A stretch of 13,693 nt of DNA from Chloroflexota bacterium (GCA_005879675.1 VBJE01000217.1:1-13693), one strand, 5' to 3'. Numbered from the stretch's first letter, positions 1 through 6,638 are shown. A program made the numbers and translations. The notes: generated from the letters alone by a model not told the origin.

Positions 1-435
1 GACCTCGGTGCGGGGGAGGGGGCTTTCACGCGCGCGCTCACTGACGTGCTGGGCCCCGAAGCGCATATCGTCGCCGTGGACAAGGACGCGGGAGCGCTGC
101 GAGCGGCCGGCAGCGGTTTCGAGACGCGGGTCGCGGATTTCACCAAGCCGCTGGATCTCCACGACCTCGACGGGATCTTGATGGCCAACTCGCTGCATTT
201 CGTGCGCGACAAGGAGCCGGTGTTGAAAGCGGTGCGGGGGATGCTGGGCGACGGCGGCCGGCTCATCGTCGTCGAGTACGGGGCCGACCGCGGCAATCCG
301 TGGGTGCCGTATCCCTTCACGTACGCGCATTGGGAAAAGATGGCGGCTCAGGCAGGCTTCAAGAACACGAGGCTCCTGAGGACCGTCCCGAGCCGCTGGC
401 TGGGGAGTATGTATTCAGCTGTGTCTGAGGCCTAG
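1..435 (+). CDS. Class I SAM-dependent methyltransferase, 3' part (5' end outside window)
   Basis: The frame is open from base 1, so the gene begins upstream; 144 residues are visible. The first residues read DLGAGEG, the glycine-rich SAM-binding motif I of Rossmann-fold methyltransferases. An acidic VDKD follows at residues 26-29, the post-I position that usually contacts the SAM ribose. ILMANSLHFV at residues 59-68 matches the motif IV strand region. The rest fits the last strands of the fold and ends in a short basic stretch. The substrate cannot be told. The TAG stop at 433-435 overlaps the stop of the convergent gene on the other strand by 3 bp, so no separate terminator fits between them. 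A GTG at 46 could be mistaken for the start, but motif I lies before it, so 46 is not the true start. Confidence 0.88.
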   Translation, partial: DLGAGEGAFTRALTDVLGPEAHIVAVDKDAGALRAAGSGFETRVADFTKPLDLHDLDGILMANSLHFVRDKEPVLKAVRGMLGDGGRLIVVEYGADRGNPWVPYPFTYAHWEKMAAQAGFKNTRLLRTVPSRWLGSMYSAVSEA

Positions 436-851
436 AAGACCTGGCTTTGCCTCTCCGCCTGCTGGGGCTGCCGTCCGCGGTGCCGGCGCATCCAGCGCCG
501 GATCATCACGCTCCGGCGGTCGTCGCCGCCGCCACGGCCGCCCCCACCGGGGTTGAAGCGCTTGGTCACGCCGTCGAGCTTGGTGCCCCACGTGACGTAC
601 TTCTTGAAGCGCTCTTCGGCCTCCTGGGCGATGCCGATACGCTGGCCGCGCGTCTCCTCCCGGAAGCGGGCGATCCGACCGGCCGCGGCGCCTTCCTTCT
701 CCTCGGGTGTCGAGCCCAGCTTGGTCTCCGGCAGGGTGCCGATGACCACGATCTGGTCGTCCTCAACCGCGACTTCCACCCCCGTGAACCAGCCGTCCGG
801 GAGCCTTCCGGCAAACCAACCCTTGATCGAACCGAGTTCCTTTTCATCCAT
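432..851 (-). CDS. Small conserved-type protein of unknown function with Gly/Arg-rich tail
   Basis: 139 residues from an ATG at 849-851. Residues 1-90 look like one folded unit. It has an acidic start (MDEKEL), then GWFAGRLPDGWFTG, alternating hydrophobic strands (VEVAVEDDQIVVIGTLPE) and a charged helix around REETRGQRIGIAQEAEERF. From memory, actinobacterial and Chloroflexota genomes carry hypothetical proteins with this WFTG/VVGTLPE start; no function is known to me. The last 40 residues are Gly-rich and then strongly basic, unlike a normal fold, and may be a nucleic-acid-binding or disordered tail. There is no Shine-Dalgarno sequence. A TTGACA and a TGTAAT lie just upstream and the transcript would be nearly leaderless. 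The gene is divergent from the ABC exporter and shares its palindromic promoter region, so co-regulation is likely. A role as a small regulator is possible but unproven. Confidence 0.75.
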   Translation of the reverse strand: MDEKELGSIKGWFAGRLPDGWFTGVEVAVEDDQIVVIGTLPETKLGSTPEEKEGAAAGRIARFREETRGQRIGIAQEAEERFKKYVTWGTKLDGVTKRFNPGGGGRGGGDDRRSVMIRRWMRRHRGRQPQQAERQSQVF

Positions 852-888
852 GTATTACATGATTACACTGTAAGAGATGGGCTGTCAA
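851..888. promoter_or_regulatory. Divergent promoter/operator with two short palindromes
   Basis: Read on the minus strand, TTGACA (plus coordinates 883-888) is followed after 15 bp by TGTAAT (862-867), 10 bp before the ATG of the small minus gene. Two palindromes overlie this promoter: TGTA-T-TACA at 851-859, touching the start codon, and TTACA-C-TGTAA at 863-873, covering the -10. Minus-strand reading also shows tandem GTAATCAT / GTAATACAT units. The ABC exporter starts 27 bp beyond this block on the plus strand, so one repressor of GntR, PadR or MarR type could control both genes. The identity of the binder is inference. Confidence 0.5.
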
Positions 889-914
889 GCGGAGTTGCGT
901 AAGCTCACGAGCAC

Positions 915-2990
915 ATGGGGATGATGCCGCCGGGCTCCCACGGGCCCGTGATCTGGTGGGGAGGGTGGGGCCGGGGTCGGCGCAAGCCTGAGAGCGGTCC
1001 GGCCAACAGCGGCCTGACCGGGGATCCGTCTCTGGAGCCGCCGCAGCTGCCCGAGGGCCCGAAGGACCTTCGGGGTCGCTGGGAAAGCCTCAAGCAGTCG
1101 GTAGTCGGCACCACCGCGGCGCTGCCGCAGGTGCTGCGCCTCGTGTGGGAGGCGAGCCGCCCCATCACCATCGGCCTGTTCGTCACCACCGCCATCGCGG
1201 GAATCATCCCCACGATCTCAGTCGGGATCACGCTGATGCTGACCAACGCGGTCGTCGCCGGCATCAACATCAACGCGTTCCACGTGCCGGACCGAGTGGC
1301 GTTCGCCACGTTGGGCGTTCCATGGCTGCCGGGCCCGACGCTGACCGCGGTGCAGATGATCGTCTTGCTCGCCGCGCTGCAGTTCGCCGTCTTTGTCGTC
1401 AGCGCCTTGCTGAACACGTTGCGCAACATCACGCAGCAGCTGCTGCAGAACTCGGTCTCCATGCGCATCCAGCTGATGGTCATGGAGAAGGCCGCTTCGC
1501 TGGACCTTCCGTTCTATGAAGATCCGGCTTCCTACGACCTGCTGCGGCGGGCGCAAAACGACTCCATCAACAGGCCTGTGTTGATGATCGCGACTGCGTT
1601 CGGCCTGCTCCAGACCATCCTCACCCTCGGCACGATGGTCGTCCTGCTGTTCGGGGTCAGCTGGATCCTCGGGGTGGTGGTCCTCATCTCTCCGATCCCA
1701 GCCTTCATCGCCGACACCCGATACGGCTGGCGCGGCTACAACATCGCCCGCTGGGGTTCTCGTCTCCTCCGCCGGATGACGTACATGGTCAACCTGGTCA
1801 CGACCGATTCCTTCGCCAAGGAAGTCAAGCTGTTCGGCCTCGGCCAGTACTTCATCGAGCGCTACCGTCTCATCGCCAGCGCCTTCTACGACAGCCAGCG
1901 GTCACAGATGGTTCGTCGCTACCTGACTGGATTCGCGCTGGGCAACATCAGCACGATCGTCACATCGTTCACCTATCTCTACATCGCGCTGCAGGCGATC
2001 GCGGGCCACCTTTCGATCGGTGCCTTGACCGCGTATACGCAGGCCGCGGTGTCGGTGCAGAACTCGATTCAGAGCATCCTCAGCGGCTTCTCGGGAATGT
2101 ACGAGCACAACCTGTACCTCAACAACCTCGTCGAGCTGATGGCGAAGCAGCCTTCGATGCCGGTCGCCGCGAAGCCGCAGCCGGTGCCCCAGCCGCTGCG
2201 TGGCGAGATCCGTTTCGAGAACGTCAGCTTCGCCTACCCGGGAGCCGAGAACCAGGCGCTGAGCGACGTCTCATTCACGATCGAGACGGGGGAAACCTTG
2301 GCGGTCGTGGGACGCAACGGCGCGGGCAAGACGACGCTGTTCAAGCTGATCTGCCGCCTTTACGACCCGCTCGAAGGACGCATCCTCATCGACGGCGTCG
2401 ACATCCGCGAGTTCGAGCCCACCGAGCTGCGGCGCCAGATCGGGGCGATGTTCCAGGACTACGTCGACTACCAGGCGACGGCCTCGGAGAACATCGGGTT
2501 GGGCAACGTGCCGGAGATCACAGATCGCGACGCCATCGTCAGCGCCAGCAAGCAGGCCGGCTCCGACGAGCTGATCGCGGGCCTGCCGGACGGTTACGAC
2601 ACCGCGCTGGGGAAGTGGTTTGACGCTGGGGTGAACCTGTCCGGCGGTGAGTGGCAGAAGGTCGCGCTCGCGCGCGCGTTCATGCGCGAGGACGCGAAGA
2701 TCCTGCTTCTCGACGAGCCGACCTCGGCGCTCGACGCCCAGGCGGAGTACGACCTCTTCGAGCGACTCCGGTCGCTGACGCACGGGCGCACCGCGGTCTA
2801 CATCTCGCACCGGTTCTCGACGGTGCGGCGCGCGGACCGGATCATCTTCCTCGAGCACGGCCGGATGGTCGAAGAAGGCACGCACGAGGAATTGATGCGT
2901 TTGGGCGGCCGCTATGCGAGGCTCTTCCGCATGCAGGCGGCGGCGTACACGGGCGAAGACATCGAAGAGCTTGTTGGAGACGTCCGCTAA
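915..2990 (+). CDS. ABC exporter, fused permease and ATPase (MsbA/lantibiotic-exporter type)
   Basis: 691 residues. Residues 1-80 are a Gly/Pro-rich cytoplasmic extension. Residues 84-375 hold the transmembrane domain, with hydrophobic stretches near 84-115, 147-167, 222-264 and 336-375. The coupling region has YEDPASYDLLRRAQND at 201-216. The ATPase domain starts near 430. It has Walker A GRNGAGKT at 466-473, Q-loop Gln514, signature LSGGE at 575-579, Walker B ILLLDE ending in D600-E601, D-loop SALD at 604-607 and switch His632. All catalytic residues are present, so it should be an active half-transporter working as a dimer at the inner membrane. The substrate is not evident. The ATG at 915 is the earliest start because TAA lies in frame at 900; ATGs at 921 and 924 are alternatives. 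No good ribosome site is seen. It overlaps the downstream glycosyltransferase. Confidence 0.93.
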   Translation: MGMMPPGSHGPVIWWGGWGRGRRKPESGPANSGLTGDPSLEPPQLPEGPKDLRGRWESLKQSVVGTTAALPQVLRLVWEASRPITIGLFVTTAIAGIIPTISVGITLMLTNAVVAGININAFHVPDRVAFATLGVPWLPGPTLTAVQMIVLLAALQFAVFVVSALLNTLRNITQQLLQNSVSMRIQLMVMEKAASLDLPFYEDPASYDLLRRAQNDSINRPVLMIATAFGLLQTILTLGTMVVLLFGVSWILGVVVLISPIPAFIADTRYGWRGYNIARWGSRLLRRMTYMVNLVTTDSFAKEVKLFGLGQYFIERYRLIASAFYDSQRSQMVRRYLTGFALGNISTIVTSFTYLYIALQAIAGHLSIGALTAYTQAAVSVQNSIQSILSGFSGMYEHNLYLNNLVELMAKQPSMPVAAKPQPVPQPLRGEIRFENVSFAYPGAENQALSDVSFTIETGETLAVVGRNGAGKTTLFKLICRLYDPLEGRILIDGVDIREFEPTELRRQIGAMFQDYVDYQATASENIGLGNVPEITDRDAIVSASKQAGSDELIAGLPDGYDTALGKWFDAGVNLSGGEWQKVALARAFMREDAKILLLDEPTSALDAQAEYDLFERLRSLTHGRTAVYISHRFSTVRRADRIIFLEHGRMVEEGTHEELMRLGGRYARLFRMQAAAYTGEDIEELVGDVR

Positions 2991-4320
2991 CAGAGCTCTG
3001 TGGGCCGGCGCCCTCCTGGGGGTCGCCACATTCGCCGTCTACATGCTCGGGTCGAACCGTTCGTTCGGCTACGACGCGGCCGCGACCTTCGCCAACTTCA
3101 TCGCCACGCCCTCGCTGCTCGACGCGTTTGCCGTGCGCTCGGTCATACCGAGCATCCCCGTGACCCAGGTCGCGACCAACGACCACGTGCTGCTCTCGCT
3201 GCTCAGCCATCTCATCTACTCGGCGACGGGCTCGCGCAACGAGGTCCTGTACCGGTTCATCCCCGCGCTCGCCGCGGGCGCGACCGTTGGCGTCGCGACG
3301 GCAGCCCTGGCGCGGCGATTCGGCCTCGTCGCGGGCGTGTGCGCGGGGATTTTCATCGCCGCCGATCCGCTGTTCGTCGACAACAGCCGCGACGTGCGGG
3401 GATACAGCCTGGCCGCGCTGGGCTCAGTAGTCGGCACTCTTCTGGTCCTCCCCATGCATGGGGAGGTGGCCGCGAAGCGGCCGGAGGGGCGCAGGCTCGT
3501 GGCCTACGCCGTGGTCATGGGCCTGGCGATCGCGGCGCAGCTGTTCGCGGGCGTCGTCCTTCTGTGCCACGTGGCGTGGATCGTGACCCGCTCGCGATCG
3601 GACATCTGGAGGCTGTTGCCGGCGTGGGCCGGGGCTGCGGTGATCGGCTTCGCGGCCAACGCCAACATCCAGGTCACCGAGCTGGTCCAGCACGGGCTGC
3701 CCCCATCGCAGCTCTACCCGGACTTTCCGCGGGACCTGGTGCTGTTCCTGGTCGGAGCGCCTGTCGTGCTCCCGGTCGGTCTATGGCTGGCAACTGTTGG
3801 CCTGGGCATCTGGACCCAGCGACGTCAGGCCTGGCTGTGGACGACGCTGGGCGTGGTCGCGGTGGTGGTCGCGGTCCTCTGGCTCGGCCTGCGGCCGGCG
3901 TTTCTCTACCCGCGCTTCTTCATCTTCCTCGTCCCGGCCTGCGGCTACCTGGTGGCGGCCGCCATCGCCCGCTGGTGGGTGCTGGCGCCTGTCGTCGTGC
4001 TCGGCGCAGCGGCTGCGGCGGTCGGCCAGGCGCCGGCGTACCTGCAGGATCCGCTGGCGCTCCCCCAGGCGGCGGCGGTGGTCGAATCCACGCACCGCGC
4101 GGGCGGGACCGCTTGTGTCGTCCACAGCGACGAGCAGGTGCTGTCCGCCTACACGAGCGAGTTCGCGGTCGTGACGAGGGCGGACCAGCTGGGGGGCTGC
4201 GACGCGGTCGTGGTGGTCAGCTGGGGGGTGGACCTCGCGCTGCGCGACGAGGCCGCGCGCGAGTTCCCTAGCTTGACGACGCTGCCGGCCTACTACCCGG
4301 CGGTGGTGCTACGTCGTTAG
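2971..4320 (+). CDS. GT-C fold membrane glycosyltransferase (PMT/ArnT-like)
   Basis: 449 residues if started at TTG 2971; TTG 2974, with GAAGAG 4-5 bases upstream, is about as good. The frame is open back to an ATG at 2914, but that would give a basic leader lying deep inside the ABC gene. The first membrane segment is at about 6-26, followed by GYDAAATF with Asp35, the acidic residue that GT-C enzymes carry in the first extracytoplasmic loop. NDH at 70-72 and an R-D-V-R-G-Y stretch after the next segments also fit the PMT_2-like pattern. About ten membrane helices follow, then a roughly 90-residue non-membrane C-terminus. Such enzymes move sugars from polyprenyl-phosphate donors on the outer membrane face. 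The 20-bp overlap with the ABC exporter suggests coupled translation and a shared envelope task, for example export and glycosylation of the same product. Acceptor and sugar are unknown. Confidence 0.8.
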   Translation: MLETSANRALWAGALLGVATFAVYMLGSNRSFGYDAAATFANFIATPSLLDAFAVRSVIPSIPVTQVATNDHVLLSLLSHLIYSATGSRNEVLYRFIPALAAGATVGVATAALARRFGLVAGVCAGIFIAADPLFVDNSRDVRGYSLAALGSVVGTLLVLPMHGEVAAKRPEGRRLVAYAVVMGLAIAAQLFAGVVLLCHVAWIVTRSRSDIWRLLPAWAGAAVIGFAANANIQVTELVQHGLPPSQLYPDFPRDLVLFLVGAPVVLPVGLWLATVGLGIWTQRRQAWLWTTLGVVAVVVAVLWLGLRPAFLYPRFFIFLVPACGYLVAAAIARWWVLAPVVVLGAAAAAVGQAPAYLQDPLALPQAAAVVESTHRAGGTACVVHSDEQVLSAYTSEFAVVTRADQLGGCDAVVVVSWGVDLALRDEAAREFPSLTTLPAYYPAVVLRR

Positions 4321-4499
4321 TGGGTCGAGCTGCAGGCGTGGATGCCGTTGGGCGTCAGCTGGAGGACACGGACGGCCCTGCCGCGCATGCGATCGCAGCG
4401 CCAACAGAAAACCACTGCGTCGAAGCCACCGGGCAGGACCCCCTTCAGCAGCACCTCTCGCTCTTTCTGGTGGAAGATCCAGCAAATCATGAAGTGCAT
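4317..4499 (-). CDS. Possible small Cys-containing protein (CxxC), unknown function
   Basis: 60 residues from ATG 4499, with a TTG just before it. Wobble positions are almost all G or C, as in the surrounding real genes, which other frames here do not match as well. The protein contains CWRC, then CDRMRGRAVRVLQLTPNGIH, then a Cys near the end (HACSSTH). This spacing could be a small treble-clef or zinc-ribbon-like metal site, but that is inference. It lies downstream of and in the same direction as the carbinolamine dehydratase, 69 bp beyond its stop at 4572. Its TAA at 4317-4319 overlaps the end of the convergent glycosyltransferase. No ribosome site is seen. It could also be a chance frame; a plus-strand frame at 4342-4554 looks less like protein. 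Confidence 0.42.
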   Translation of the reverse strand: MHFMICWIFHQKEREVLLKGVLPGGFDAVVFCWRCDRMRGRAVRVLQLTPNGIHACSSTH

Positions 4500-4571
4500 C
4501 AAGCCGGAAGAATGTATCGGGAATGTGCCGACAAAGCACAGGAAAGTCGGTTAAGAAATGGTGAAAGGCCT

Positions 4572-4928
4572 TCAGGGAGGGGGAATCCGGTCGATCTTCG
4601 CCGCCAGGATGAAGTCGTTCCTGGTGAGGCCGCCGGCGGCGTGGGTAAGGAGCCTGACGGTCAGCGAGCCATACGCTAGCTCGAGGTCGGGGTGATGGCC
4701 TTCCCGCTCGGCGAGCTCGGCGATCCGGTTCACGAGTACGACCCCGGGCATGAAGCCTTTGAACTTGAAGGTCTTGGCGAGCCAGTCTTTGCCGTCGCGC
4801 TCGACCAGGTCCCAGCCGTTCAGCTCATTGAGGAGGGCTTCGGCCTGGTCGCGGGGGAGGGTCGGGGTTTCGGGCGTGCAGGCCTCGCAGCGCTGCTGGG
4901 TGAGCGGGGTGCCCATCTCGAAGAGCAT
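4572..4928 (-). CDS. Pterin-4a-carbinolamine dehydratase (PCD/DCoH family)
   Basis: 118 residues, close to the usual 95-120. The family dehydrates 4a-hydroxytetrahydropterin to quinonoid dihydropterin during recycling of the cofactor of aromatic amino acid hydroxylases; in many bacteria without such hydroxylases a role in molybdopterin or other pterin metabolism is suspected. The diagnostic pattern is complete: E-x3-H78-H79-P80, Tyr86, His96 in THAAGG and Asp105. An N-terminal stretch with CEAC (residues 14-17) precedes the core; Cys pairs here are seen in other bacterial homologues. ATG 4928 is used. ATG 4916 (MGTPLTQ) is a plausible alternative, since GGGAGG sits over 20 bp upstream of the first and is too far for normal use. 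No hydroxylase is nearby, so the substrate is unknown. Confidence 0.92.
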   Translation of the reverse strand: MLFEMGTPLTQQRCEACTPETPTLPRDQAEALLNELNGWDLVERDGKDWLAKTFKFKGFMPGVVLVNRIAELAEREGHHPDLELAYGSLTVRLLTHAAGGLTRNDFILAAKIDRIPPP

Positions 4929-4942
4929 CGTACGTGGGTGGG

Positions 4943-4948
4943 TAGAAT
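4943..4948 (+). promoter_or_regulatory. -10 element for the tRNA pair
   Basis: TAGAAT, 5 of 6 to consensus, lies 12 bp before the tRNA-Val 5' end, a normal distance for a short processed leader. No convincing -35 is visible 16-18 bp upstream. The site lies just upstream of the divergent dehydratase start, so the two transcription units share this short intergenic space. Confidence 0.45.
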
Positions 4949-4960
4949 GAGTCCTCCCAC

Positions 4961-5035
4961 GGGCGGCTAGCTCAGTGGGAGAGCGCTTGCTTCACACGCA
5001 AGAGGTCATTGGTTCAAACCCAATGCCGCCCACCA
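4961..5035 (+). tRNA. tRNA-Val (anticodon CAC), CCA encoded
   Basis: Full cloverleaf: acceptor GGCGGGC-type pairing of GGGCGGC (4961-4967) with GCCGCCC (5025-5031), D stem GCTC/GAGC, anticodon stem CTTGC/GCAAG with loop TTCACAC, T stem ATTGG/CCAAT with loop TTCAAAC. The anticodon CAC is at 4993-4995 and reads the Val codon GUG. Discriminator A5032 and CCA 5033-5035 are encoded in the DNA. The next tRNA begins 6 bp later, so both are probably one transcript. Confidence 0.97.
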
Positions 5036-5041
5036 ATAAGC

Positions 5042-5118
5042 GGCCCCGTCGTCTAGTGGCCTAGGACGCAGCCCTCTCAAGGCTGAGATCGCGGGTTCGA
5101 ATCCCGCCGGGGCTACCA
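5042..5118 (+). tRNA. tRNA-Glu (anticodon CTC), CCA encoded
   Basis: Acceptor GGCCCCG (5042-5048) pairs with CGGGGCT (5108-5114), with one terminal G-U pair. D stem is GTCT/GGAC, anticodon stem CAGCC/GGCTG with loop CTCTCAA, and T stem GCGGG/CCCGC with loop TTCGAAT. Anticodon CTC reads the Glu codon GAG. Discriminator A5115 and CCA 5116-5118 are encoded. Confidence 0.97.
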
Positions 5119-5134
5119 AAATTATTGCCACCTC

Positions 5135-5195
5135 GAAGAGTGTGCTGAAAAGAGGCAGTCCGGGCCGCCATTGGCCTCATTTCGGCACACTTCTT
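5135..5195. repeat. Long imperfect inverted repeat (hairpin) after tRNA-Glu
   Basis: The left arm AGTGTGCTGAAAAGAGGC (5139-5156) pairs with GCCTCATTTCGGCACACT (5174-5191). As RNA, 17 of 18 positions pair if one U-G is allowed, with a single A-A mismatch and a 17-nt loop. Partial complementarity extends outward to 5135 and 5195. It starts 16 bp after the tRNA CCA. Only a weak T-rich stretch (TTCTT) follows, so it may be a tRNA terminator of unusual length or a small palindromic repeat element. Search for further copies would separate these. Confidence 0.65.
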
Positions 5196-5199
5196 GCCT

Positions 5200-5216
5200 A
5201 ACGCGAAGGTCGCGTT
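5200..5216. repeat. Short perfect inverted repeat AACGCGA-agg-TCGCGTT
   Basis: Two 7-bp perfect arms with a 3-nt loop, 4 bp after the long hairpin. Together with it and the 5257-5280 palindrome, it gives the tRNA-to-nmo gap three stem-loops in a row. It could be a protein site or a small RNA stem. No function is assigned. Confidence 0.5.
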
Positions 5217-5256
5217 CGCCATTTGTGCCCAGTTGGCGCATTCCCGTGACGCATTT

Positions 5257-5280
5257 CGACCATCCGGGCCCAGATGGTCG
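5257..5280. promoter_or_regulatory. Palindrome CGACCATC-n8-GATGGTCG just upstream of the nmo promoter
   Basis: Perfect 8-bp arms around an 8-bp centre that itself contains GGGCCC. It ends 2 bp before the TTGACA used as -35 of the nitronate monooxygenase gene, a position typical of an activator or repressor operator. No T-tract follows, so it is less likely to be a terminator. Confidence 0.5.
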
Positions 5281-5282
5281 GT

Positions 5283-5313
5283 TTGACAGCCCTGGCTCGG
5301 CAGCAACTAAATT
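5283..5313 (+). promoter_or_regulatory. Promoter of the nitronate monooxygenase gene, probably leaderless
   Basis: A perfect -35 TTGACA at 5283-5288 is followed after 19 bp by TAAATT at 5308-5313 (4 of 6). The spacing is long and neighbouring hexamers at 17-18 bp are weaker (3 of 6). TAAATT ends 6 bp before the GTG start at 5320, so transcription would begin at or beside the start codon, in keeping with the absence of a ribosome site. Confidence 0.45.
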
Positions 5314-5319
5314 GACCTG

Positions 5320-6297
5320 GTGATCAAGACCGCCCTCACAGAGCTCCTTGGCATCCAGCACCCGATCGCCCTCGCCGGCATGGGTGGCGGGACCTCGCCG
5401 GAGCTGGTGGCCGCGGTCAGCAACGCCGGCGGAATCGGCATCATGGGCGCCACGGACGTCGAAGCCGAGAAGCTCCCCGGCTTGATGGCCGCGATTCGCG
5501 AGAAGACGGACCGTCCGTTCGGAATGAACCTCCTGCTTCACGGAGCCGATGAGGACCAGATCCGAGAGGTGCTGGAGGCAAGGCCGGCTGTGCTCTCCAC
5601 CGCGTGGTCCCGCGACGACCAGGACCTGGCCGAGATCTTCGACCGCGCCCACGATCGCGGCCTGAAGGTCATGCACATGGTCCCGACCGCGGCCGATGCC
5701 TCGAAGGCAGCCAACGCAGGCGCGGATGTCATCGTCGCCCAGGGCACCGACGGTGGCGGCCACATCGGCCTCGTGGGCACGGTCGTGGTCGTGCCCTCGG
5801 TGATCAAAGAAGTCGCGCCGCTGCCAGTCCTTGCGGCCGGCGGCATCGCCGACGGTCGGGGCCTCGCGGCGATGCTTGCGCTTGGCGCGGCGGGCGTGCT
5901 CATAGGCACCAGGTTTCTCGCGACCACCGAGTCGCCGTTGCACGAGGCCTTCAAGAAGCTGATCGTCGAAAGCGACGGAACAGACACCATCGTCACTGAC
6001 ATCGCCGACATCCTCATGGGCACCGAGTGGCCTGGCGCCCTCGAGCGAATCGCGCGCAATCGCATCGTCGAACGCTGGCTGGGCCGAACCAATGAGCTTC
6101 GCCGGCGCAGGGAAGAGGTGCTTCCCGCCATGCGCAAGGCGCGGGGCCAGGGCGACGGCGATGAGGCGATCCTCTACTGGGGTCAAACGGCGGCCTTGAT
6201 CGACGAGGTCGTGCCCGCCGGCCAGGTCATCGAGCAGATGGTCGCCGAGGCCGAGGTGATCCTCCGCGAGCGGCTGCCGAGGCTGGTCGCCGGATGA
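5320..6297 (+). CDS. Nitronate monooxygenase / 2-nitropropane dioxygenase family flavoprotein
   Basis: 325 residues, a TIM-barrel FMN enzyme of normal family length. It starts with the typical PIALAGMGGGTSPELVAAVSNAGGIG (residues 15-40). AQGTDGGGHIG at 140-150 carries His148, the position of the catalytic base in class I nitronate monooxygenases. Phosphate-binding loops AGGIADGRG (173-181) and GVLIGTRF (193-200) bind FMN. The family oxidises alkyl nitronates such as propionate 3-nitronate, a plant and fungal respiratory toxin; relatives include the enoyl-ACP reductase FabK, but the GGH motif favours the monooxygenase. The GTG start at 5320 has a promoter close upstream and no ribosome site. 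It overlaps the next gene by ATGA, so the two products are probably made together. The true substrate is unknown. Confidence 0.9.
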   Translation: MIKTALTELLGIQHPIALAGMGGGTSPELVAAVSNAGGIGIMGATDVEAEKLPGLMAAIREKTDRPFGMNLLLHGADEDQIREVLEARPAVLSTAWSRDDQDLAEIFDRAHDRGLKVMHMVPTAADASKAANAGADVIVAQGTDGGGHIGLVGTVVVVPSVIKEVAPLPVLAAGGIADGRGLAAMLALGAAGVLIGTRFLATTESPLHEAFKKLIVESDGTDTIVTDIADILMGTEWPGALERIARNRIVERWLGRTNELRRRREEVLPAMRKARGQGDGDEAILYWGQTAALIDEVVPAGQVIEQMVAEAEVILRERLPRLVAG

Positions 6298-6638
6298 GCC
6301 GGGAGTACACGACCATCGTGCTCCACGTCGCGGCGGACAAAGCCGAGGAATTTGAGCGCCTCTTCGAGCAGGATGAGCTCAAGCGCTGGGACGACTACAC
6401 CGCTCGGGGCCGATTCCTGGAAGCGCGCCTGATCCGATGCAGCTACAGCGCGCTGCAATCGGATGGCCTCCAGGACTACGTCCTCCAGGTCGTGACCGCC
6501 GATGCGCAGGCGCACCACGAGCACGACGACGACCCGGGGTTCAAGGCCTACGACGAGCGCGTCGAACCATTCCAACCGGAAGAACCGACCGTCGCTCTGG
6601 GCGACCTGGTGTTCGAAAGAAAGGCGCCGGCGCGCTGA
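6294..6638 (+). CDS. Small protein with ferredoxin-like (dimeric alpha/beta barrel) pattern, unknown function
   Basis: 114 residues. The ATG overlaps the upstream TGA (ATGA at 6294-6297), with GAGG about 11 bp upstream, so translation is coupled to the nitronate monooxygenase. Predicted order by eye: strand YTTIVLHVA, long helix 15-39, strand FLEARLIRCSYS, strand DYVLQVVTA, helix around GFKAYDERVE, strand LGDLVFERKA. This beta-alpha-beta-beta-alpha-beta order is that of ABM/DABB-type dimeric barrels, which include small oxygenases and stress proteins. An acidic His-rich stretch HHEHDDD (residues 78-84) could bind metal. I do not recognise a named family. A partner or accessory enzyme in the same oxidation pathway is inferred from coupling only. 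The stop codon lies within the loop of a GC-rich hairpin. Confidence 0.8.
   Translation: MSREYTTIVLHVAADKAEEFERLFEQDELKRWDDYTARGRFLEARLIRCSYSALQSDGLQDYVLQVVTADAQAHHEHDDDPGFKAYDERVEPFQPEEPTVALGDLVFERKAPAR

Noticed and set aside
447..902. Plus-strand 151-residue frame opposite the small minus gene
   Set aside because: Leu/Ala/Pro-rich with no strand or helix order. The minus frame has better protein character and its own promoter.
3000..4271. 423-residue plus-strand frame within the glycosyltransferase
   Set aside because: It is Arg/Gly/Pro-rich with no membrane helices; the overlapping frame shows a consistent GT-C protein.
5061..5306. Minus-strand 81-residue frame ending in GGIRTRDLSLERAAS
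   Set aside because: This ending is the familiar antisense translation of a tRNA gene; it covers tRNA-Glu. A known false protein.
5122..6186. 354-residue minus-strand frame opposite nitronate monooxygenase
   Set aside because: It is antisense to a clear FMN enzyme, rich in Arg/Asp/His, with no domain; typical of high-GC antisense frames.
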